From DASSQJ01 sp963772645 (GTDB taxonomy: Bacteria; Actinomycetota; Actinomycetes; Actinomycetales; Dermatophilaceae), in the NCBI GenBank assembly GCA_963772645.1, contig CAVYYD010000004.1, positions 1-64,000 on the forward strand: 64,000 nt of DNA. Direction: 5' to 3'. Both the position numbers and the translations under genes were made by a program. The notes beneath the pieces were generated by a model, which worked only from the letters and a program-made list of their open reading frames with translations, made no database searches and was not told where the DNA came from. Shown here piece by piece: positions 24,891 to 32,940 of this stretch; positions within the stretch are counted from its first letter, which is position 1; the number at the start of each line of letters is the position of its first letter.

Positions 24891-26023
24891 CAGGCGACCG
24901 AGCGCGACACGGCGTCCCGCAGGGAACGGCCCAACGCGAGGTACTCGCCGGCCACGGCCGGCCAGAGCAGCGGGGCGACGAGTCCCCGGGACGTGGCCGC
25001 CATCCGCTCGGCGAGGCCGTCCTCGGTCAGGACCCGTCGCAGCGCCTCGGCCAGCGCGGCCGGGTCGCGCTGGGGAACGAGCAGGCCGGCCCCTCCGGAC
25101 AGCAGCTCGACCGCGTGCGGGAACGAGGTGGAGACCACCGGCTTGCCGGCGGCCACCGCCTCGGTGAGCACCCCCGAGGTGACCTGCTCGCGGGAGTCGT
25201 AGGGCAGCAGGATGACGTCGGCCTCGCGGACGACCCGGCGCAGTGCCGGCCCCGGGAGGTAACGGGCGTCGAAGCGCACCGAGGAGTGCAGCTCGAGCTC
25301 GCGGACCAGCGCGGCCAGCCGGTCACGGTAGGCCTCCCCCTCTCGTTCCAGCACCTTCGGATGGGTCTGCCCGACGACCCGGTAGACCGGCGACGGCACG
25401 ATGTCGCGCAGCTCGGCCAGGGCCCGCAGCGCCCACTCGACCCCCTTGCCCTCGGCGAGCAGGCCCCAGGTCAGGATGACCGGACGCGGCCGGGGCGCCG
25501 GGCGGGGGTCCGCCACGTCACCGTGGTTGTCCTCGGCTCCGTGGCTGATGACGGAGATGCGCTCGGGGGAGATGCCCCAGCCGTGCACGAGCCGGGCCCG
25601 GGCGGTCTCGGTCATCGTGACGAGGGCGGACGAGGCCGCGCACAGGGCGGCCATCACCCGGTGCTGGTTGGCCGTCGGGTGGGTGAGCACGGTGTGCAGC
25701 ACGGTGACCACCGGAACGGTCAGCGCCTGCACGACGCCGAGCACGTCCGCGCCGTCGGGGCCACCGAAGATGCCGAACTCGTGCTGCACGATCGCGACGT
25801 CGAAGCCGTCGAGCACCCGGGCCGTCTCCGCCACCCCGCCCGGACGACCGGTCACCCAGTGGTGGACCACCGGCGAGGCCACCGGCTCGGGGCCGTCGAG
25901 GACGCGGACGACGCTCACCTGCGCGCCGACCCCCTGCAGGTGCGTCACCAGGGCCTCGGAGAACGTCGCGATGCCGCACTGGGTGGGCGGGTAGGTCGAG
26001 AGGACACCGAATCGAAGGGCCAT
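24890..26023 (-). CDS. GT4-family glycosyltransferase
   Basis: A 377-residue GT-B enzyme. The N-terminal domain begins MALRFGVLSTYPPTQCGIATFSEAL and holds VAIVQHEFGIFGG and VISHGAEDN. The C-terminal nucleotide-sugar domain shows PVILTWGLLAEGKGVEWALRAL, DVILLPYDSREQVTSGVLTEAVAAGKPVVST and GGAGLLVPQRD, with the E-x7-E-like signature around SGVLTEAVAAGKP. It would transfer a hexose from an activated donor. One base is shared with the next gene (TGATG). Donor and acceptor are unknown; the neighbouring GH130 suggests mannose chemistry. Confidence 0.88.
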   Translation of the reverse strand: MALRFGVLSTYPPTQCGIATFSEALVTHLQGVGAQVSVVRVLDGPEPVASPVVHHWVTGRPGGVAETARVLDGFDVAIVQHEFGIFGGPDGADVLGVVQALTVPVVTVLHTVLTHPTANQHRVMAALCAASSALVTMTETARARLVHGWGISPERISVISHGAEDNHGDVADPRPAPRPRPVILTWGLLAEGKGVEWALRALAELRDIVPSPVYRVVGQTHPKVLEREGEAYRDRLAALVRELELHSSVRFDARYLPGPALRRVVREADVILLPYDSREQVTSGVLTEAVAAGKPVVSTSFPHAVELLSGGAGLLVPQRDPAALAEALRRVLTEDGLAERMAATSRGLVAPLLWPAVAGEYLALGRSLRDAVSRSVA

Positions 26024-26238
26024 CAGGCCTGCTTCCCGTCGTCTTGCCGCAGCCGAACGCTGCCGTGCACGAAGGGGAAGGTCGATGTCCCGAGGCGCTC
26101 GACCAGGACGGAAGCGCCGATGTACCGGAAGGAGGCTCCGGGCCGATCTCGCATCGCCACCCTACCATCGGGGTGCGGCCGCGAATTCCGCTGTAGCGTG
26201 GGCCGATCACCCCCGAGGAGGCCGCGATCAGAGTCGCC

Positions 26239-27249
26239 GTGCTCGCCTCCATCGCACACTCCGTGCCGCCGCGGTCCTACGGGCCGTGGGAACAGGTCGC
26301 CTCGACGCTGACCGAGGGTCTCGTCCGGCGCGGCCACGACGTCACCCTGTTCGCCACCGCGGACTCCACGACCTCCGCCCGCCTGCACGCCGAGTCGGCG
26401 GCGGGGTACGAGGAGGACCCGTCGATCGACGCCAAGGTCCACGAGGCGCTGCACATCGCGGCCGTCTTCGAACGCGCCAGCCGGTTCGACGTCATCAGCA
26501 ACCAGTTCGACTTCCTCCCCCTCGCCTTCAGCCGGCTGGTCCGCACGCCGGTGGTCACGACCATCCACGGCTTCTCCTCCGAACGCATCGTCGCGGCGTA
26601 CCGCGCCTACGACGACATCGCGCACTACGTCTCGATCAGCGACGCCGACCGGCACCCCGACCTCACCTACGACGCGACGATCCACCACGGCATCGACACC
26701 GACGCGTTCACTCTCGGCGCGGGCCGTGGCGGCTACCTGCTCTTCCTCGGCCGCATCCACCCCGACAAGGGCACCGCAGGCGCGATCGAGGTCGCCCGGC
26801 GCGCCGGCCTCCCGCTCGTCATCGCCGGGGTCGTGCAGGACCAGGACTACCACCGCCGGCGCGTCGAGCCCTTCGTCGACGGGGTCGACGTCTCCTACGT
26901 CGGCCCGGTCGGGCCGGCCGAGCGGGACCGGCTGCTCGGCGGTGCCCGCGCCCTGCTCCACCTCATCGACTTCGACGAGCCGTTCGGCCTCGCCGTCGTC
27001 GAGGCGCTGGCCACCGGTACGCCGGTGATCACCCACCCGCGCGGGTCGATGCCGGAGATCGTCAGGCCCGGCGTCACCGGGTTCCTCGTGACCGACGTGG
27101 ACCAGGCCGTCGACGCCGTGCACGCCGCGGCCCGGCTCGACCGGCGCGCGTGCCGCGCCGACGCCGCGGCCCGGTTCTCGGCCGACCGGATGGTCGACGA
27201 CTACGAGACGCTCTTCACCGCCGTCGCCGAGCGGCGGTCACCGGCCTGA
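26239..27249 (+). CDS. GT4-family glycosyltransferase (divergent)
   Basis: A GT-B enzyme: PPRSYGPWEQVASTLTEGLVRRGHDVTLFAT, then VVTTIHGFSSERIV, IHHGIDTDAF, LLFLGRIHPDKGTAGAIEVARRAG and DEPFGLAVVEALATGTPVITHPRGSMPEIV, the last being the E-x7-E donor site. The annotated GTG at 26239 has no suitably spaced ribosome site. GAGGAGG at 26215-26221 is ideally placed for the in-frame codon at 26227, which is ATC, and the residues that follow (RVAVLAS) are what the family normally has after Met. The real start is therefore probably 26227, by rare ATC initiation or because of a base error. A TAGCGT box at 26194-26199 could be its -10 element. Transcribed away from the GH130 operon. Confidence 0.85.
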   Translation: MLASIAHSVPPRSYGPWEQVASTLTEGLVRRGHDVTLFATADSTTSARLHAESAAGYEEDPSIDAKVHEALHIAAVFERASRFDVISNQFDFLPLAFSRLVRTPVVTTIHGFSSERIVAAYRAYDDIAHYVSISDADRHPDLTYDATIHHGIDTDAFTLGAGRGGYLLFLGRIHPDKGTAGAIEVARRAGLPLVIAGVVQDQDYHRRRVEPFVDGVDVSYVGPVGPAERDRLLGGARALLHLIDFDEPFGLAVVEALATGTPVITHPRGSMPEIVRPGVTGFLVTDVDQAVDAVHAAARLDRRACRADAAARFSADRMVDDYETLFTAVAERRSPA

Positions 27250-27526
27250 CCGTCGCCGAGCAGGCCGATTGCCAGTGCCCTGCCGCCGGCGTACGGTCGT
27301 GGGTGAACGACGCGAGAGGCTCGGCGGTCACCGACCGCCAGGCTCCGAGTTCCCCGTCCCGCAGCGCCGCGGCGCGGAGGCACCTCGGGCCGAGCTGCCT
27401 GGCGGGCGTTCGAGATCGAAGGACGTGCCGTGATGGCCACCTCCACCCCTCCTCCGGCCCCCAGCCCGGCACCAGCGGCCCTCGCCGGTCCACGACCGGT
27501 GCACGTGGCGTGGCGGTGGTGACGCC

Positions 27527-28396
27527 ATGACCACCGCCGTCGTCGTCCTCGTGGTCCTCGTCGTCCTGCTGCTGCTGGCGATGTCAGCCGTGAAGATCGT
27601 CAAGCAGTACGAGCAGGGAGTGCTCTTCCGGCTCGGCCGCGTGCAGGGCACCCGCCCGCCCGGGCTGCGCGTCATCATCCCCGTCGTCGACGTCCTGCAC
27701 CGGGTCTCGATGCGGATCATCACCATGCCGATCCAGTCCCAGGGCATCATCACCCGCGACAACGTCAGCGTCGACGTCTCGGCCGTCGCCTACTACCGGG
27801 TCGTCGACGCCGTGAAGTCGGTCGTCGCGATCGAGAACGTCCGCGCCGCCATCGACCAGATCGCCCAGACCACCCTGCGCAAGGTCGTCGGCCAGCACAC
27901 CCTCGACGAGACCCTCGCCGAGACCGACCGGATCAACCTCGACATCCGCGAGATCCTCGACGTCAGCACCCTGGACTGGGGCGTCGAGGTCACCCTCGTC
28001 GAGCTCAAGGACATCCAGCTCCCGGACAGCATGAAGCGGGCGATGGCCCGCCAGGCCGAGGCCGAGCGGGAGAAGCGCGCCAAGATCATCAACGCCGAGG
28101 GCGAGTCCCTGGCCGCGGCGGCGCTCGGGGAGGCCTCCGACGTCATGATGCAGCACCCGCTCGCACTCCAGCTGCGCAACCTGCAGAGCCTGGTCGAGCT
28201 CGGCGTCGACAAGAACACCACCGTCGTCTTCCCCGCCCCGCTGATGTCGACCATCGCCGAGCTCGGCACGTTCCTCGCCCGGGAGCAGTCGGCCGCCACG
28301 ACGGCCGGTGCCGCCACCGCGGTGCCCGGGGTGCCCGGCGTGCCCGCGGTGTCCGACCCCGGAGCCGTGACCAACGGGTCCACGGACCGGGCCTGA
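27527..28396 (+). CDS. Slipin / stomatin-like SPFH membrane protein
   Basis: A 289-residue protein with one N-terminal membrane segment (residues 3-20), then the SPFH domain: KIVKQYEQGVLFRLGRVQGTRPPGLRVIIPVVD, ITRDNVSVDVSAVAYYRVVD and LREILDVSTLDWGVEVTLVELKDIQLP-like text, then a charged helix AMARQAEAEREKRAKIINAEGE. It is a bacterial slipin, which oligomerises in membrane microdomains. Slipins are often followed by a NfeD partner; none is here. The C-terminal tail after residue 255 is Ala/Gly/Pro-rich. The 277 bases upstream hold no recognisable gene. Confidence 0.9.
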   Translation: MTTAVVVLVVLVVLLLLAMSAVKIVKQYEQGVLFRLGRVQGTRPPGLRVIIPVVDVLHRVSMRIITMPIQSQGIITRDNVSVDVSAVAYYRVVDAVKSVVAIENVRAAIDQIAQTTLRKVVGQHTLDETLAETDRINLDIREILDVSTLDWGVEVTLVELKDIQLPDSMKRAMARQAEAEREKRAKIINAEGESLAAAALGEASDVMMQHPLALQLRNLQSLVELGVDKNTTVVFPAPLMSTIAELGTFLAREQSAATTAGAATAVPGVPGVPAVSDPGAVTNGSTDRA

Positions 28397-28402
28397 CGCT
28401 CC

Positions 28403-28447
28403 GGCCCCGACGTGCCCGGCCCCTCGCTCGGGCCCCGACGTGCCCGG
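28403..28447. repeat. 17-bp direct repeat, two copies
   Basis: GGCCCCGACGTGCCCGG occurs at 28403-28419 and again at 28431-28447, 28 bases apart, between the slipin stop and the lipoprotein start. Purpose unknown; it could reflect a small local duplication. Confidence 0.6.
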
Positions 28448-28466
28448 TCGCCGTCGCGGTGAGAGG

Positions 28467-29309
28467 ATGAGGCCCGTGCGCACCGCGCGAGCGGCAGCGG
28501 CGTCGTCGACGGCCGTGGCCCTGCTGGTCCTCCTCTCGTGCTCCGGCTCGCCCGAGGCCCGCCCCGCCGGGGCGGCCTCGCACGAGTACCGCGCCGGCCT
28601 CGAGGCCTACCCGCACCTCCCGGTGGGGCTGGACCGGGGGCCCGTCGTCGTCATGATCCCGGGCGGGGGGTGGGTCTCGGCCGACCCGTCGGGCTACCGC
28701 GGCTTGGCCGACGCGCTCGCGGCGGCCGGGATCGTCGCGGTCCCGGTGGGGATCCGGGCCGGCCAGGACGGGGTGATCTACCCGGTGCCGGTGCAGGACG
28801 TCCTCTGCGCGCTCGCCGACGGTGCCGCCACCGCCCGCGGGGCGGGCGTCGAGCCCACCTCCCTGGTCCTGCTCGGCCACTCCTCGGGTGCCCACCTCGC
28901 CGCCGTCGCCACCCTCGCCCCGGACAGCGTCGACGCCCGGTGCGAGGACCCGCCGGTCGAGGCGGACGCCTTCGTCGGGCTTGCCGGCCCGTACGACATC
29001 CGCGAGTTCGCCGACAACGCCGATGTCCTGCTCGGGAGCCGCCCGGAGCAGGACCCCGGCGCCTGGGCGCTGGCCAACCCGGTCCTCCTCGCCGACCGCC
29101 GCCCCCAGGTGCCCGTCCTCCTCCTGCACGGGGAGGCCGACGAGGTCGTCCCGGTCTCCGCGACCCGGGCCATGGGTGAGGCGCTGCGCGCCGGTGGGCA
29201 CGACACGACGGTCGAGGTCGTGCCCGGGGCGGACCACGAGAGCATCTACAGCGCCCGGGTCGCAGGGCCCCGGGTCGCCGCCTGGGTGCTGGCCCTGGCC
29301 CGCTCCTAG
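28467..29309 (+). CDS. Lipoprotein alpha/beta-hydrolase (esterase-like), 280 aa
   Basis: Started at ATG 28467 (MRPVRTARAAAASSTAVALLVLLSCSGS): a basic N-terminus, a hydrophobic stretch and a lipobox LLSC, so it is probably anchored to the outer face of the membrane. The catalytic serine is in GHSSG and an oxyanion-hole motif IPGGGW precedes it. The acid is likely Asp in HGEADEVVPV and the base His in PGADHES. The fold fits the BD-FAE/HSL type of esterases. Substrate unknown. The 3' end overlaps the convergent dehydrogenase gene by four bases. Confidence 0.82.
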   Translation: MRPVRTARAAAASSTAVALLVLLSCSGSPEARPAGAASHEYRAGLEAYPHLPVGLDRGPVVVMIPGGGWVSADPSGYRGLADALAAAGIVAVPVGIRAGQDGVIYPVPVQDVLCALADGAATARGAGVEPTSLVLLGHSSGAHLAAVATLAPDSVDARCEDPPVEADAFVGLAGPYDIREFADNADVLLGSRPEQDPGAWALANPVLLADRRPQVPVLLLHGEADEVVPVSATRAMGEALRAGGHDTTVEVVPGADHESIYSARVAGPRVAAWVLALARS

Positions 29310-30463
29310 GTCCGGGCCGGCGCGCCGACCACGTGCGGGGGCGTCGCCGACCGGCCCTGGAAGGCGAGGACCCGGGGGTTGACCACGCGCCCGTCGAGGA
29401 CCTCGATCGCCCGGGCCAGGGTCTCGTCGTCAGCCCACGCGCTCGGGCCCTCGAGGACGGTCCGCAGGAACGGGATGACCGCGGCGCTGTTCTCCCAGGT
29501 CGCCGAGTTCCACAGGTAGGACGGGCTGTGGTCGACCGCGTAGTAGAGGACGCTGTCGCCGACGACGAAGGTCGGCTCGTCGAAGCTCGTCGGGCGGGCC
29601 CAGCCGAACCCCATCCCGAGGTCGCAGGAGACGTCGACGATGACGCTGCCGGGTCGGAAGGCGGCGAGATCGGAGGACTCGAGGTACACCAGTGGTGCCG
29701 CGGTGTCCTGGAAGGTGCAGTTGACGATGATGTCGTTCTCGGCCAGGTACGCCGGCAGCGGCTCCCGGCCGCGCTCGGTGATGACGTGGCTGGCCTGGCC
29801 CCCGTCCGGCTCGTGCTCGATCTGTCGGATGAGGACCGAGGGGATCGGGGAGGCGACCGCGGGCACGCTGCGGTTGGTGAGCACCGCGACGTCGTGCACC
29901 CCGTGGGCGTTCAGCGCGGTGAGCGCGCCCCGGGCCGTCGCCCCGAACCCGATGACCACCGCGCTGAGCCGGCGGCCGTAGTCCCCGGTCAGGCCGGCGA
30001 TCTGCAGGGCGTGCAGCACCGAGCAGTACCCCGCGAGCTCGTTGTTGCGGTGGAAGACGTGCAGCGCCACGGCCCCCTCGCTGGTCCAGTGGTTCATCGA
30101 CTCGAACGCGATCAGGGTCAGCCGGCGGTCGATCGCGATCTGGGTCAGGTCGCTGTCCTGGACGCAGTGCGGCCACCCCCACAGCACGGCGCCGGGTCGC
30201 ATCGCCAGCAGGTCGGAGTGCTGCGGCTTGGGGAGCAGGACGACGTCGGAGCCGGCCAGGACCTCGGCGCGGGGGGCGAACCCGGCGACGTGCTCGGCGA
30301 GCGCGGCATCCGGGACGCCGAACGGCGCGCCGTACCCGTGCTCGAGGGTGATCCGGGCCCTGAGGTCCGCGTCCAGGAGGGGGATGTGCTCCGGGTGCAG
30401 GGGGAGCCGGCGCTCGTTCTCCTTCGCCGAGGAGCCGACGACGCCGAGCCCCAGCAGCGTCAC
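29306..30463 (-). CDS. N5-(carboxyethyl)ornithine synthase-like dehydrogenase
   Basis: A 385-residue member of the alanine dehydrogenase / saccharopine-lysine dehydrogenase superfamily. The N-terminal half has KENERRLPLHPEHIP, LEHGYGAPFG and AGSDVVLLPKPQ. The NAD-binding domain contains RLSAVVIGFGATARGALTAL. SFEPTFVVGDSVLYYAVDHSPSYLWNSATWENSAAVIPFL-like text is typical of CeoS proteins, which reductively condense pyruvate with ornithine. The exact substrates here are not provable by eye. GTG 30463 overlaps the preceding small gene by four bases. Confidence 0.78.
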   Translation of the reverse strand: MTLLGLGVVGSSAKENERRLPLHPEHIPLLDADLRARITLEHGYGAPFGVPDAALAEHVAGFAPRAEVLAGSDVVLLPKPQHSDLLAMRPGAVLWGWPHCVQDSDLTQIAIDRRLTLIAFESMNHWTSEGAVALHVFHRNNELAGYCSVLHALQIAGLTGDYGRRLSAVVIGFGATARGALTALNAHGVHDVAVLTNRSVPAVASPIPSVLIRQIEHEPDGGQASHVITERGREPLPAYLAENDIIVNCTFQDTAAPLVYLESSDLAAFRPGSVIVDVSCDLGMGFGWARPTSFDEPTFVVGDSVLYYAVDHSPSYLWNSATWENSAAVIPFLRTVLEGPSAWADDETLARAIEVLDGRVVNPRVLAFQGRSATPPHVVGAPART

Positions 30464-30591
30464 TTCTTCTTCGGGTGGAGGGCCTCGGTGAAGGTCGCGT
30501 CGGCCCCCTTGGCGCGCTTGTCGGCGCGCTTCTCCTTGATGGACTTGCCGACCTTCTTGGTCATGCGCTGCCGCGGCGACTTGTCGCTCAT
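30460..30591 (-). CDS. Very basic 43-residue protein
   Basis: From ATG 30591, with GAGAG upstream, it encodes MSDKSPRQRMTKKVGKSIKE followed by a Lys/Arg/Ala stretch and ends HPKKK. Nearly a third of the residues are Lys or Arg. Its stop overlaps the dehydrogenase start (GTGA), so the two are translationally coupled. The composition suggests nucleic-acid or ribosome association, but I recognise no family. The conserved overlap argues that it is a real gene. Confidence 0.6.
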   Translation of the reverse strand: MSDKSPRQRMTKKVGKSIKEKRADKRAKGADATFTEALHPKKK

Positions 30592-30846
30592 GGGGGTTCT
30601 CTCTGAGAGGAAGCCTGGATGGCTCCGTGGACCGAGCCTACGCCCCGCCGAACCGGGGGGCACCCGGCCGAGCGGCCGGGGCTCGGCCCGGCAGCGCGCT
30701 CGCCGACGTCCTCGGCCGCACGGGTCGGGTCGGCAGCGGGGGTATGGTGGCGAGGCAGGGCGGATCCGCGCGGGGACCAAGCAGCTCGCCACCTCTGTGA
30801 TCTTCTGAGCCCGGCGTTCGGCGTCGGTGACAGGACCCTGGCAACG

Positions 30847-31512
30847 ATGGACGCACCCGTCTCGGTACCGCTGGACGCGCCGGGGGAGGAGCTGCGCTCG
30901 CGCCTCACCCTCGTCCTCGAACCCGGGGGGATGACCATCGACGGGGTCTGGTGGCCCCGCTCGACGAGCCTGGCGCAGGAGCTGCCGGCCCTCGACGTGG
31001 CCATCCGCACCACCCTGGGCGCCGGCATCGCCCGCTTCTCGTACGTGCTCGGTGACTGGGAGGACAGCCCCCGCCGGGTCCGCGCGGCCGGGCACCTCAT
31101 CAAGCTCGGCTGGTTCTCGCACGGCGACACCCCGGACAGCGTCGACCTCAGCCTGGCCGACTACCGGCGGGTCATCCTCAAGGTCCTGCCACCGGAGACA
31201 CCGGCCGCCGACGCCGAGGCCTTCATCACCGGTGCGACGGTCCTGGCGTCCGGGCGGGACCTGCGCCCCTCACCGGCCCTCGAGCCGCAGGGTCCCGACC
31301 TGCCCGCGGTGCGGCTCGGCGCCGTCGGGGTGATGCTCGAGGAGCTCGCGCTGATCGACGACCCCGAGGTGCGCGAACGCGCCGCGCGGCGGCTGGAGTG
31401 GCGGGCCATCGAGTGGGCCCTGGCGGCCGGACGGGTGCGGTGGAGCGCCCACGCCGAGGCCATGGCGACGGCGGGTGAGCCGCCCCCGAGGGCCAGGGCG
31501 CCGTGGAGCTGA
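30847..31512 (+). CDS. DUF5994 family protein, 221 aa
   Basis: Begins MDAPVSVPLDAPGEELRSRL and contains LEPGGMTIDGVWWPRSTSLAQELPALDVAI, then RFSYVLGDWEDSPRRVRAAGHLIKLGWFS and VILKVLPPETPAADAE. The motif DGVWWPRS...L..ELP with a following PRRV...G..I.LG.F block is characteristic of DUF5994, an actinobacterial family without known function. The C-terminal 60 residues form a charged helix pair outside the conserved part. No signal peptide. Upstream in-frame readings are unlikely because they lack family resemblance. Confidence 0.78.
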   Translation: MDAPVSVPLDAPGEELRSRLTLVLEPGGMTIDGVWWPRSTSLAQELPALDVAIRTTLGAGIARFSYVLGDWEDSPRRVRAAGHLIKLGWFSHGDTPDSVDLSLADYRRVILKVLPPETPAADAEAFITGATVLASGRDLRPSPALEPQGPDLPAVRLGAVGVMLEELALIDDPEVRERAARRLEWRAIEWALAAGRVRWSAHAEAMATAGEPPPRARAPWS

Positions 31513-31570
31513 GCGGCTGCCGGTGCCGGCCCCGACGGGTCCGGTGAGCGACGGCCGCGCCGGGATCGGG

Positions 31571-31576
31571 CAGGCT
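31571..31576 (+). promoter_or_regulatory. Possible -10 box of a leaderless promoter
   Basis: CAGGCT ends six bases before the ATG at 31583. It keeps the A at position 2 and T at position 6 of the -10 consensus, but not the first T. Confidence 0.3.
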
Positions 31577-31582
31577 GGGCCC

Positions 31583-32646
31583 ATGACCGAGCAGACCCGG
31601 CCCGAGCCGTCATCGACGCGAGGCCGGAGCAGGAGGGCGGACCCCGGACGTGCCGCCCGTGCGTACGCGGCCCGGCACCCCGGGCTGCGGGCGGCGACCG
31701 ACGACTACGTCGCCCGGGTCACCGCGCTGCTCGACGACGCCGGCATCAACTACCTCTCGGTCACCGGCCGGACCAAGTCGGTGGACTCGTTCGCGGCGAA
31801 GGCCGCCCGCACCCTCGACGGCCGTCCCCTGTACGCGGACCCGTTGCGGGAGATCACCGACCAGGTCGGCGTCCGCGTCATCACCTACCTGGAGAGCGAC
31901 GTGGCCGCCGTCGCCGACCTCCTGTTCGACCAGTTCGACGTCATCCAGGACCGCGACATGGGCGAGGAGACGGCCAGCGAGGGCCGTTTCGGGTACGCCA
32001 GCCGCCACCTGCTGCTCACCCCGAGGGGCTCGGGCGGGGCACGGCGGGCGGGGAGGCGCCCGCGGCCCAGGTCCAGATCCGCACGGTGCTCCAGCACGCC
32101 TGGGCGGAGTTCGAGCACGACATCCGGTACAAGGGGAGCATCCCGGCGCACCACGCCCCGGAGCTCGACCGTCGGTTCGCGCTGGCCGCCGGTCTGCTGG
32201 AGCTGGCCGACCGCGAGTTCTCCACGATCCGCGAACGGCTCCGCGGGGCGGCGGGCGCGCCGGCGACCGGGCACGGCGGGGACGGCACGCGGATCGAGGG
32301 CCAGGAGCTGGCGGCCTTCCTCGACGGGCGCTTCGGCGACGCGGGGTGGTCCCGGACCGACCGCTACGACTGGATGTGTGGGCTGCTCACCGAGCTGGGG
32401 ATCACCACCCTCGACGAGCTCGCCGGCCTGCTCTCCTCGGTCGACGCCGAGGCGATCAACGCGAGGATGGGGTACCGCTACCCACCCGGTGCGGTCCGGC
32501 GGCTCGACGACACCCTGCTCGCCGTGTTCGGCACCCGCTTCGTGGCACTGCACGGCAACGCCCACCGCACCGACCTGCTGGCGAACCGGCTGGAGCGGGT
32601 GCGGACCACGACGGACCCGGGCCCGGAGGTCGCGAGCTCGGGCTAG
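31583..32646 (+). pseudogene. RelA/SpoT-type (p)ppGpp synthetase, frameshifted
   Basis: The N-terminal part shows INYLSVTGRTKSVDSFAAKAARTL, ITDQVGVRVITYLESDV and EGRFGYASRHLLL, the synthetase motifs of small alarmone synthetases. At the GGGG run at 32036-32039 one base seems missing; the continuation is in another frame: VQIRTVLQHAWAEFEHDIRYKG, then a helical C-terminal region to 32646. Both halves keep the expected residues, so the break is either a recent mutation or a sequencing error. If repaired, the protein would be about 354 residues and would make (p)ppGpp from GTP and ATP. No hydrolase domain is present. Confidence 0.8.
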
Positions 32647-32864
32647 AGCTTGGTCATCTTGCGGAACGGCGAGGTGATGCGCACGGTCTGGCTGCGGAAG
32701 TCGACCGTCACCCCGCTCGCGTCCACGCCGACGACTCGACCGAGCCCGTACGCGTCGTGCGAGACCCGGTCATCGACCACGAACTCCTCGACGACCGGCG
32801 CGGAGTAGGGCTTGAACGGACTGCCGGCCAGGTGTGGGTGCCGCTTCCCGGGTGAGGTTGCCAT
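32643..32864 (-). CDS. Small protein resembling the UvrD/PcrA C-terminal Tudor-like domain
   Basis: A 73-residue protein. The core FVVDDRVSHDAYGLGRVVGVDASGVTVDFRSQTVRITSPFRKMTKL matches the short beta-barrel found at the C-terminus of UvrD/PcrA helicases, where it contacts RNA polymerase. Here it stands alone. ATG 32864 is preferred because a CATACT box lies seven bases upstream; GTG 32867 is the alternative. It converges on the RelA-like gene with overlapping stop codons. A role in binding RNA polymerase is an inference from the domain. Confidence 0.7.
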   Translation of the reverse strand: MATSPGKRHPHLAGSPFKPYSAPVVEEFVVDDRVSHDAYGLGRVVGVDASGVTVDFRSQTVRITSPFRKMTKL

Positions 32865-32871
32865 CACCGCC

Positions 32872-32877
32872 AGTATG
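32872..32877 (-). promoter_or_regulatory. Possible -10 box, minus strand
   Basis: CATACT lies seven bases before the ATG at 32864 and no ribosome-binding site intervenes. Confidence 0.3.
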
Positions 32878-32940
32878 CGCCTCCGCCCCCCGGTCGCGAT
32901 ACACCTGCAGGTCGGGGGCCCGCCGGCGGACGCGAGCGGG

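Noticed and set aside
27303..27530. 75-codon open frame ending in an ATGA overlap with the slipin gene
   Set aside because: The overlap is suggestive, but the product is low-complexity Arg/Ser/Pro with no family resemblance and a -10-like TACGGT box is five, not six, bases away. Not supported enough to list.
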